DNA from: Bolinopsis microptera
Taxonomy: Eukaryota; Ctenophora; Tentaculata; Lobata; Bolinopsidae
DNA: 60,000 nucleotides
NCBI RefSeq assembly: GCF_026151205.1
Contig: NC_087080.1
Coordinates: 3,205,096 to 3,265,095, forward strand
Direction: 5' to 3'
Within the stretch, counting starts at the first letter, position 1, and each line of letters opens with the position of its first letter. The notes under the pieces are model-generated. The model did not search any database and was not told the origin of the DNA. It was given only the letters and a program-made list of their open reading frames with translations. The translations under genes and the position numbers were made by a program. Positions 33,401-45,400 of the stretch are shown piece by piece.

Positions 33401-36400
33401 CGAATCCCTTAAAATGATTAAGGGGCAACTAAGAAGTGAGCTCTCCACTTCCGGCTCTCCTGATATGCTCCCAAAACTTACGTCACGCCACAACGCGTGT
33501 CGGCCTAACGCAGCCAGCCTGCACTAGCGTCTAGACACTGTCTAGACGCTGAGCACTCCACTGACAGTCACCCTGTGGTCGCGAGAACCAACCACAGGCC
33601 TAGCTGTAAGTCAGGTGCACAAGCGCGGCCAACCACAATATGGCAGTAATGTCTGACAGCAGGTTTGCCAGTCAACCAAATACAGTCAACTCGTGTAAAA
33701 TGAAATACAAACCAAAACTTTCTAAATACTAAACCAACTGTTAAACAGTTTAAACTATTACACGAAATGTCGCACTACCCGGAAATGTGTAACGGTCCCT
33801 TTATTACCAAACATTTTACAAATAAAGTGCTCCTAAATACTTTAAACGCAACCCTCCTAATATTACATATTCCGCCGTAAACAAAGTTAATTTATCCGAG
33901 AACCTAACAATACTACTTTACAACATCTCTACCCAAAATTTTTTCCGAATATTTAAAACCCTTTAAAAATTCGCCAACAGTCTTTACGCTGCACAACCTA
34001 TTTAAATTTAACCCTACTCCCTAGCACGGCCCTGCGCGCCTTAAAATAAAAAGCCGAAAGAACCTTAAAACTAAACGCCTAACCCTGTTCCAAATCCAAT
34101 ATCATAATTTACAATACTCACCTATTCCCCGTCTTTCTCCCTTCCATTTAGATCTTTTTCCTTTAGATCTTCATTTCCATTCCATACGAATGAGTACAAG
34201 TAAAACACTTTAAATAAAAATAAATAAAAATAACGAAATGAATAAAATCAATATTTAAAAACAATGAGAAGACAACCAGAGACACAATCGTCCTTCAGTC
34301 CGAGCTACTGGGGGCTGCTGTAAGGCTCCGTGCTGGGGGAGGTGGGGCTGTGGAAGTATGGCGGGGGCGCCGGCTGAGTATCCATCCTGGTCGCCTGCTG
34401 GTCCGCTAAATATTCCAGCTCCACGGTCAGGTCTCTAATCCGTCTCTCCGCTCTCCTGAGGCGCTTCCTTAGATCATCTAGCTCCTTCAAATCGTCCGTG
34501 TAGGCACTACTTATTGCACTCACGGCTCTCATAAGGTCTTTTGAAGAAGACATGCTTGTAACTAGAAAAGTGATAGAAGGTTAGACAAGCGGATAAGGGA
34601 GGTAATAGAAGGTGAAAGGGGAATACAAAATCAAAACATAAATCTAAAAATATTATTCAAGTAACAAATTTGAAGTTAAACAATGAAACTCGTGAATCAC
34701 AATAAATAAATACAATAAAATATCAAAACAGAAAGAAGGAATCCTCAGAAAGTCCTCTCCATGTTTCTGAGGTTCACCAGGCTGTCCAGTGCCCGTTGAA
34801 GTCGCGTGTTGGACGAATTCTCGCGAATCTCGCCCATCCTGCGGATTGCCGTGCTGAATCTCACCGCGACTGCTCGCCTGTTGGCGATCTTCGCCCACTG
34901 GTACTCTCGAGAGTTCTGGAAAACTGCCCTTCTTCTCCCACAGATGGTCGTGCTGCTGGACATCAACTTGTCACGTATCACCCTCATCTGTTTCAGTACC
35001 TCCTGTGCATCCTTATTCTTCAAAAAGTTCCCTACAGTCTCATCCACCAACTGCTTTACCCACTCATTGAGACTAGGGTATTGGAGGAGTAGGTTGATGG
35101 CTCCCTTCGTGGCAGGGAAGGTGGCTGTGTCCAAATGCTCCCAGTTCGGCATCTTGAGGGGGGTTTTGCCGCTTGATCGAATCTCCTTGCGTCGCTGAAG
35201 CTTCTCGATCCTCCTTGTGATGCGATCCAGTTTCCGCCTGAGTCTCGCCTTCTCCTCCTCTATCTTCTCCATCCTTATCTTCTGATCGTCCGTGAAATCC
35301 AAACCTTCAAACTCGGGGCTGCTCATGGTCTGGAGGGGGAAACTAGGATTAGTGGCTAAAAAAAAAAAAAACTAAAATAAAGCTAAGAAAACTTTTTATC
35401 TAAAAGTAGAAAACCAAACTGCTTACTAGTAAAATGTAAAAGGATCAACGTGAAAGGAGTTGAAATAACTAAAACTAAAAGAAATTATCGACATATCAAA
35501 ATGGCAGCCCTGAACGGTTCGTGTTGCGAGGCACAATCCTAATATCCCTATCAGTACTGTTCTGAAAGATACACGTGTTAAGCCTAAGTAAGGTACTAAT
35601 ATCACCGCTAAGTACTAAGAGGAAAGCCTAGCTAAGTGCGTAAGATATTACTGTACTAGACTAGATTCCAAGGTATTAGTTACTTCCCTAACCGGGCATC
35701 TCCCCGACTTCTACTGGTTCAAGAGCTTCATAAGAACATCCGTAACAAGTCTAACTTTATCGATTCCTAGACGTTCAGGTTCTCTCCGTTCCTCAGGTCT
35801 CCTAGTGTTATATCTGCGCTCCTCCCTCGGAGGGCTCTGTCTCCCTAGATCTATAGGAGAAAGCGATCCTGTTGTGTCAATGTCGTGCTCCTCAGCATCA
35901 TGTGACCTAAAACTGTTAGCACCTATCGTTCCTTCACTAACAATCGGACTCGATGATCTTCTAGCGGCCGATCTCTCTCTAGCTGGAGTAAAGAACTCTG
36001 CAGAATTATCAACTGTTTCTACACTATCGCCTGAGGGAATGTTATGTGTGAGAGGTGTTACAGTACTAAAACTAGGATTAGTAGAATTCATATCTAGTTG
36101 TACAGGACTATTTACAACCCTAGGAGTGGAACTTAAACTAGGTTGTTTATAAATGCTAGCTGCACCATCCCTCTCCGGACGAAACCTCTTCGGATGAACC
36201 TCTCTTCTCCTTGCTACAACTGGTGCTCTTCTCAGTTGAAAATCTATCTCCTCTTCACTGTCACTATCGGAATAATCTACAAATCGGTCCGATGATTCCA
36301 TTTTCAACTCAGCTCCCTTGCTCACAGTTTTCGGCACTGTTGGACTAGTCTCTAGTTTCTTAGAAAATCTGTTCCTGACATATCGTTTTAACTTACCAAT

Positions 36401-39400
36401 GTTAAACACCTTCTTCTCTCCATCAGGCAAATCTAGACAGTACAAGTGATCGTTTATCTTCCTAGAGATCTTATACGGGCCAACCCAACGGGGACCGAAC
36501 TTGTGCTTAGGACAATTTATCAAAACAAAAGCTTCCTCACCTTCCTCAAAGAATGGTCCCTTAACGTGTTTATCGTGATATCTCTGTGCATAGCAAAAAT
36601 CACGCTCAGCTTGGACCCTCACCTTCCTGGTGATAAACTTGAGATTCTTGTACAGCTCGTATGCTTCAACATCAAACTCATTCTCCTTCATAGGCTCTAG
36701 CTCGAAATCCTTACGATTCTCAGCTAGCAGGCTTAACGGTGTGTTTAACTCACGACCAAACACCAACCTGTTGCTAGAATAACCTGTGTGCCGATTCCGC
36801 AATGAGTTGAGTACAAAGACTACTCTAGATAACCAAAGATCCCAATCCTGGTAGCGTCCCGGTGGTAAGCTGGTTCTCAGTGCAGTATTCAACCGACGGT
36901 TAGCTCTCTCAACTCTACCTGTACTACGAGAAACGTACGGTTGGCCATGAATGTACTTGCAATCTAATGCTTGAGCTATGGTCTCGAAATACTTAGCTCT
37001 AAACCCCGGATGATTATCAGCCATCATGAACCTAGGCTGGCCAAAACGATCAATCCAAAACCTACGAATCAAGGACACGCTCTCCTTAGCTGTCTGGGTC
37101 TTAGTAGGAATAGCTACCACATAATTTGACCAACAATCAGTTATAGTCAAAATATATTTATAACCTCTAGGTGTAGCACCAACCTTCTCAGGAACTATAT
37201 GATCGAAACAAATTGCTGAGTTAAAGGAGTGGAATAATATGTGCTTGAGGGGTGCCTTATTGTACGCCTGAGGTGGCTTACTTGCTGCACACTTGCAACA
37301 CGCTGCGATCCACAATTTGAAACATTCACCCATTTTCGGCCAGTAGAAATGTCGTTTACAGACCTCAAGACAATTTTCTACTCCAGCATGTGCGGTCTCC
37401 TGGTTGTGCACCATGTCCAGGACAGATTCATGCAAGGATTCGGGGACTATGATCAACTCTCTACTTCCCTTCGGATCCCACCGTGGCCTCCAGATATAGA
37501 AAACCGAGTTCTAGGTATTTAGTGTATGCTAGTCAAGCTCTAGTCACGAATCACGAACGGCAGGGCGTACCGTATAGTAGAAAGGAAACGAGTAAATTAA
37601 AATGGATAATTAATTAAATGGAAAAGTAATACAAAGTGAACGTCAACAGATAAAACTTCTAAGTGTTCGCTCCAAACGATTGACGTGACTATAGATCACT
37701 CGACGTGTCTAATCACAAAAGATAGTGCTCAGTCAGACTGGCTATCGTCAATTCGAATCCCTTAAAATGATTAAGGGGCAACTAAGAAGTGAGCTCTCCA
37801 CTTCCGGCTCTCCTGATATGCTCCCAAAACTTACGTCACGCCACAACGCGTGTCGGCCTAACGCAGCCAGCCTGCACTAGCGTCTAGACACTGTCTAGAC
37901 GCTGAGCACTCCACTGACAGTCACCCTGTGGTCGCGAGAACCAACCACAGGCCTAGCTGTAAGTCAGGTGCACAAGCGCGGCCAACCACAATATGGCAGT
38001 AATGTCTGACAGCAGGTTTGCCAGTCAACCAAATACAGTCAACTCGTGTAAAATGAAATACAAACCAAAACTTTCTAAATACTAAACCAACTGTTAAACA
38101 GTTTAAACTATTACACGAAATGTCGCACTACCCGGAAATGTGTAACGGTCCCTTTATTACCAAACATTTTACAAATAAAGTGCTCCTAAATACTTTAAAC
38201 GCAACCCTCCTAATATTACATATTCCGCCGTAAACAAAGTTAATTTATCCGAGAACCTAACAATACTACTTTACAACAATATGGTCCTACTGTATCTGTT
38301 GGTGCACTGTGAGTTCCCCTCTTAAAAAAATTAAATACTTATTTTATATTTCAAGTTTAAAAAGGACCGGTTCTCTTGTCCGAAACTTGACATCCAAGGT
38401 CAAGGACCGGGAATGTTTAAATTTACCAAAGTCATACTGTGAAGGTCGAGACATAGTTATGGTTTACAAAAAGAGGAGACGTTGTGATTGGCCAAATTGG
38501 TCTAGTCCTGCTCATTGGAACATCACAACTCCCATTGGTTATCCAGTCAAATATTAGTAATTAGACGGCGAATACCTGCACTAATTTATTAAATTGCACT
38601 CATATTATGAGTCATAAAGTCATATTATGAGTCATAATGGTTCTCTCTGTTATTTGAGCTAGTCTGGAAAATGACTCATGAGAATTTAAAAGTGGACTCG
38701 GGGTGTGCGTCTTGATATTTACTTGCGTCAAAAGATAGAAAATAATTATGGAAATAAAATCAATTTTTGTTCAATACATTTGTAAATCACGTAACGAAAG
38801 TTCAGACATGTAACATCCATCATTTGAACAGGTTAAAGTTTCGGAAAAATTTAGGTTAAAAAGGGAGCGATTATCAACAAACTAAAACTATTATGAGTAT
38901 GACAAATGCATGATTTTAGAATTTCTCATCAAAAGTGGGTCAGCAGAACAGCTGCTCCGGCACCGATGGAAATTACAACCAACACAAATTTCAAGAGAAG
39001 GACGCCCATCTTCTTTTTCATATGTGCACCCTTCATCTCCTTAAAATTAGCAGTACTGTTCACCCTGGGAAACGGTGTATCAGGAACTGGAACCCCAAGA
39101 AAATCACACAGTGGCTTCCATCCTTCCTTCACATTGAATATCAAGAGTTTTTCAGCAGGCACAGTTTCAATAACTCTTTTGTTCCAGTCTGTGTACATCT
39201 GAGCTAGATCTGTTTTTCGTTCATTAGGAGCGACTCCGTGAACTTTGACCATCATCTGTTGAATCCAATACATATGAGGATTCAAAGCCACTTGAACAAA
39301 TATCATAATTTTCCACTTGAGCCAAGATTGCACTGTGTTCAACATAAAGATGGTTTCTCTAGCTGATTTAGCCCACGCTTCAGGTGAGTCTCTTACTGTC

Positions 39401-42400
39401 AAAACTACTTTGGCATCTGGATTTATTTTCATAAATTCCTCGTAAAACATGCATCCTGGGTAATCCACCGCGGCCACGTAGCCACCAAACAACTCTTTGA
39501 TTGCATCAATGTTGTCTTCCTCTTGGTATATCTTCTTTAACATGTGATTTCGGTCCGTATGGACCAGCATTACTTCAGCCATATGATGGCAAGGATTGAA
39601 ACCCAACTCTTCTAGAGCTAATTTCATTGAGAGAGTTCCTGTTCGACCAAGCCCAGCTCCTATGACTTGTAGGCCTGCCATTGCCTTCGTAAGGACCTAG
39701 AAGTAAAATATTTGAAAATGTGTAATGTTAACCATGTTGCTCTGGGAGTCACACCAGCTGACCAAAACAATAAAAAATGAAGCTGCAAGGAAGAGAGTGT
39801 TAAGTTACCATTATTGAGTGATGAAACTCGCTATGGAATGAGCAAATTTGGTATTTATTGGGGTTGTGTCGTATAAATGAGGCAGAGAAGTGATGCACTG
39901 ACACAGTTTCAATTATATCTAAGTAATCTTAAGCCGTAGTACAAACATATTACATTACACTGGTGCTTACACAGGGTAATTTCCTCCAGTCTGCGCCGCG
40001 TACGTTTATATAGGCGCGCGGTGCAGACTGGAGGAAATTACACTGTGTAAGCTCGATCCAGTGTAATGTAATATGTATGTATTACCTGAGGACCCCAGGC
40101 TATTATGTTCATTAACATATAATGAATAAAGATTTGGCGGAATGACAGGCTGAGCGCGGCCCAGTAAATGTATGTACTACGGCTTTATATCGAAGTATCT
40201 TCTTCGTATGAGGTTGTGGTTATGGTCAAGATGACCACTATAAGCTAGAGCTGCATTGGAGCCCTTATCAAAGCATCAAGCTCAGTTAGATTCGTAAGCA
40301 GCTACATAAAAATTATCCGTACTAATTTTTGCCGCAAGCCGACCTCAAAATACTAAAATATAGGAATTTTTTAGGAATGCTCTAGATTAAATTTTAAAAA
40401 TGGCACAATAAAAGAATGCTGCAAATAAAACGCAAATCTAGTGGGCAAACTCAAGCGAATACTGTGCTGTGACTTGTGAAGTAAAATTACAACAACATCT
40501 AAAATTTACTTCCTAAATGTAGTTCTGATGATTTGTTTTGTAATCACGTCACAGGAAGCTCGATTTACACACTTTCTGAGTACCGGAAACTTCTTTCAAT
40601 CAGGCTAAGAATTCAAAAGACTTCTTTAGTTATATAGTTATATACATGTCAGGTGATGACTGCCATGATTGAAATATACCATTAACACATCCAACTGTTT
40701 CAGTTACCAGTGATAGTGGGCCACTTAAAGTCAGACCAGCTCTACGTGTTCAGTGTAGGACACAACATGTGCACCATACAGACTAACCTACAAACCCACA
40801 CGCACAAGGTACACACTATAATTGCAGATCTAATGTCTGTTCTTTATCTTGTTGAGGTTTAAAACTCTTGTGAAATGTGAGCAGGTAATGTGATACTCCT
40901 TCAGCTGGTGGTGCTATTACAGCATTACATTACGAATGACCCCGCGATCACTTTACTACTGTAGACTTATGTAGAGTGACCACATGTTTCTTTACTTTAG
41001 CTCGATAACTAGACTCCCAACTAAAAGCCATGTCTGAGCAGCCATTAGAAGAATTTTCTTGAATTTTATAATCTCCTAATTAATTCAGCTATTTAAGGTT
41101 TCGGAATCTCAACAAATATTTAATTCTCTCCATTTTCAGATATTCATGGCAATTGATGTAATTGTCAATTTCCTCACACCTCTCTCAGTGATGACATTCT
41201 GCTACTTAAAAATAGCGAATAAAGTTTTAAAGCCTAAACAGTGAGTGCCAGAATTCGGTTATATTCACGTTTATATCTAATATTCTTGCGCTGCAAATGA
41301 AAACCTTATTTGGCTTAACCATGAGCAGTCACTAATTAAATACGTGTGATAGCGATTCAGAATAGGATACAATAAGTGTGGTTTATCTTTGCATGGGTAA
41401 CAATAAATTCTAACTGGGTAACAATAAATTCTAACTGGTTCAGGATGGGGAACACGATAAAAAAGTTCATGAGAAGCACATCCAGGTCTCTGAGAAAAAG
41501 CGGCTCAGTTTTGGACAAGTCACGGGGATACGGGGCACAAAAGGACGTGAGTGATGTCAATTATAAGTTGAGAAATGGACATTTTTAGCTTTACAATGTA
41601 CATTTTACATTGACATTAGACAATGTCAGAATCTTTTTTTACACGGCCAAATATTTTACTAAACCACTTTCTGTCGGCTGAAATTGCTGCAGGATTTTAG
41701 TCTCGCCGTCCTAGTACTCTAGTAGTGTAAAATCCGGATAGGAATATTGTTTATGAGTCGCATGGTTGCAATGTATTCTTGTGTAAATTTGTATTGATAT
41801 GATGTTGTAACATTGAAACGTTGAGTAATTCCTTTCCTGATAAGAGCAATCTTCAGAGTGGTATAGGAATAAAAGTGGACAACTGTGAGTCTAACGAGTC
41901 AAGCGATGACGATTATATAGAGCTACCAGCGGTTACCAAGCACTGTGATGATATCCCACTCAAACCTAACAACGACAACAACAACATTAACAATGGCAAT
42001 AACAACAACAACAATAACAACAACTTCGAATCAGACAACTCAACGTAAGTTTAGATAGATAATCTGCATAGAACTTGTAATTATCTAATGAAAACTTTCA
42101 AAGCAGCACTTAGTGCTTACAAACGCACTGTTCTAGAAGTAAACAATTATAATTGTCATTTACACTTTTATTTACATAAGCTATATTATAGGTTATAACT
42201 CTTAAATAAGTTATATAAATAAGTTATAACTCTTAAATAAGTTATATAAATAAGTTATAACTCTTAAATAAGTTATATAAATAAGTTATAACTCTTAAAT
42301 AAGTTATATAAATAAGTTATAACTCTTAAATAAGTTATATAAATAAGTTATAACTCTTAAATAAGTTATATAAATAAGTTATAACTCTTAAATAACTCTA

Positions 42401-45400
42401 TAAATATAATTTTACATAAGTTTTGTAAGCACTACAAATCTATCTCTTATACAGTTACACTACCAGTGTTGCCATGGTTACTAACACTACACACCTATCT
42501 CCCCAGACCGTCACCTGTACTGGACAGGAGGACCACTAATATACAGGACATGTACAAGAGAACAGGTCTTTCCGTCAACCCCTCCCCTCTGCCGCGATTT
42601 AAAACAGACTCTTATGACTCATCGAGACGAGGGTATGATACATAATAACACATGGCACCGTCTTAAATATCTTTACTACTATGTCTTTTCATACGTGAAA
42701 ATCGAAGATAGTCTACATTTAACAAATGGTCGACATTTAATAAATCTATGATTAACAATGGCATATTTTCCATCCGTCATGTTGTCCCATAATCATGACA
42801 CATTTCCATAAAATGCACCCTTATTAAATTAGCAACACCAGGTGACCTGAACTGCAAAACCAGTATCCCCTACAGGTCCTGGACGGAGGAGTAATCTGTT
42901 TATTATTACTATTAGTACTAATAGTGAAAGAGAATGTTTATAAGGGTGACCTGAACTGCAAAACCAGTATCCCCTACAGGTCGTGGACGGAGGAGTAATC
43001 TGTTTATTATTACTATTAGTACTAATAGTGAAAGAGAATGTTTATAAGGGTGACCTGAACTGCAAAACCAGTATCCCCTACAGGTCGTGGACGGAGGAGT
43101 AATCTGTTTATTATTACTATTAGTACTAATAGTGAAAGAGAATGTTTATAAGGGTGACCTGAACTGCAAAACCAGTATCCCCTACAGGTCGTGGACGGAG
43201 GAGTAATCTGTTTATTATTACTATTAGTACTAATAGTGAAAGAGAATGTTTATAAGGGTGACCTGAACTGCAAAACCAGTATCCCCTACAGGTCCTGGAC
43301 GGAGGAGTAATCTGTTTATTATTACTATTAGTACTAATAGTGAAAGAGAATGTTTATAAGGGTGACCTGAACTGCAAAACCAGTATCCCCTACAGGTCCT
43401 GGACGGAGGAGTAATCTGTTTATTATTACTATTAGTACTAATAGTGAAAGAGAATGTTTATAAGGGTGACCTGAACTGCAAAACCAGTATCCCCTACAGG
43501 TCCTGGACGGAGGAGTAATCTGTTTATTATTACTATTAGTATTAATATTTAATAGTGAAAGAGAATGTTTATAAGGGTGACCTGAACTGCAAAACCAGTA
43601 TCCCCTACAGGTCCTGGACGGAGGAGTAATCTGTTTATTATTACTATTAGTACTAATAGTGAAAGAGAATGTTTATAAGGGTGACCTGAACTGCAAAACC
43701 AGTATCCCCTACAGGTCGTGGACGGAGGAGTAATCTGTTTATTATTACTATTAGTACTAATAGTGAAAGAGAATGTTTATAAGGGTGACCTGAACTGCAA
43801 AACCAGTATCCCCTACAGGTCCTGGACGGAGGAGTAATCTGTTTATTATTACTATTAGTACTAATAGTGAAAGAGAATGTTTATAAGGGTGACCTGAACT
43901 GCAAAACCAGTATCCCCTACAGGTCCTGGACGGAGGAGTAATCTGTTTATTATTACTATTAGTATTAATATTTAATAGTGAAAGAGAATGTTTATAAGGG
44001 TGACCTGAACTGCAAAACCAGTATCCCCTACAGGTCCTGGACGGAGGAGTAATCTGTTTATTATTACTATTAGTACTAATAGTGAAAGAGAATGTTTATA
44101 AGGGTGACCTGAACTGCAAAACCAGTATCCCCTACAGGTCCTGGACGGAGGAGTAATCTGTTTATTATTACTATTAGTACTAATAGTGAAAGAGAATGTT
44201 TATAAGGGTGACCTGAACTGCAAAACCAGTATCCCCTACAGGTCCTGGACGGAGGAGTAATCTGTTTATTATTACTATTAGTATTAATATTTAATAGTGA
44301 AAGAGAATGTTTATAAGGGTGACCTGAACTGCAAAACCAGTATCCCCTACAGGTCCTGGACGGAGGAGTAATCTGTTTATTATTACTATTAGTACTAATA
44401 GTGAAAGAGAATGTTTATAAGGGTGACCTGAACTGCAAAACCAGTATCCCCTACAGGTCGTGGACGGAGGAGTAATCTGTTTATTATTACTATTAGTACT
44501 AATAGTGAAAGAGAATGTTTATAAGGGTGACCTGAACTGCAAAACCAGTATCTCCTACAGGTCCTGGACGGAGGAGTAATCTGTTTATTATTACTATTAG
44601 TACTAATAGTGAAAGAGAATGTTTATAAGGGTGACCTGAACTGCAAAACCAGTATCCCCTACAGGTCCTGGACGGAGGAGTAATCTGTTTATTATTACTA
44701 TTAGTACTAATAGTGAAAGAGAATGTTTATAAGGGTGACCTGAACTGCAAAACCTGTATCCCCTACAGGTCCTGGACGGAGGAGTAATCTGTTTATTATT
44801 ACTATTAGTACTAATAGTGAAAGAGAATGTTTATAAGGGTGCAGGTGACCTGAACTGCAAAACCAGTATCTCCTACAGGTCCTGGACGGAGGAGTAATCT
44901 GTTTATTATTACTATTAGTACTAATAGTGAAAGAGAATGTTTATAAGGGTGACCTGAACTGCAAAACCAGTATCCCCTACAGGTCCTGGACGGAGGAGTA
45001 ATCTGTTTATTATTACTATTAGTACTAATAGTGAAAGAGAATGTTTATAAGGGTGACCTGAACTGCAAAACCAGTATCCCCTACAGGTCGTGGACGGAGG
45101 AGTCAGCAGCGGCAATAAAGGATGGCGCTAGGAAGATGTCCACTGCAGTCACTAACTCTGTCATGCATCAACTTAAACGACTGTCACATGCTTCAAATGC
45201 GTACAGCAAAATGAGCAAGTGAGTCTTTAAACTCGATTTGAAACTGGGGTGGAAATTTGTCCGTTTGAATAACATGCAATAATAATGGTCAGCATAGAAT
45301 TTGGTTATGGTCAAGATATCATTACAGTCATTTTTGATCGCCGGCTAATATGATGACTGGTTACGAAAAATAAATTTGTCCAATGGTCATAATATAAAGA

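Larger units (their letters stand above)
33142..38278 (-). mobile_element. Ty3/gypsy-like LTR retrotransposon, internally deleted, inserted in the receptor exon
   Basis: Two 784-bp direct repeats (33142-33925 and 37495-38278) flank 3.57 kb of internal sequence, with the 4-bp target duplication ATAT at 33138-33141 and 38279-38282. On the minus strand the LTR begins TGTTGTAAAG and ends TCTATA. A purine run (GGGTAGAGA) precedes the 3' LTR as a polypurine tract. The internal region codes for integrase and two small downstream ORFs. Gag, protease, reverse transcriptase and RNase H are missing, so it is non-autonomous. By eye the LTRs differ at a single base (near 33196, G versus T), so the insertion is very young. 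Confidence 0.94.

Noticed and set aside
37470-37492. TTCGGATCCCACC...CCTCCA next to the 5' LTR, resembling a tRNA 3' end and so a primer binding site
   Set aside because: It begins TGG on the minus strand 2 bp from the LTR, but the T-loop lacks the conserved A58 and the same bases read as pol in frame with integrase. I left it unannotated; comparison with full-length relatives would settle it.
42841-45086. Regular repeats considered as a CRISPR array
   Set aside because: Units are contiguous with no unique spacers and lie in an animal intron; this is a minisatellite. The same applies to the 28-, 56- and 68-bp arrays.
45031-45086. Open frame upstream of receptor exon 10
   Set aside because: It is read-through of the last array unit; the acceptor at 45085-45086 and phase matching place the exon start at 45087.
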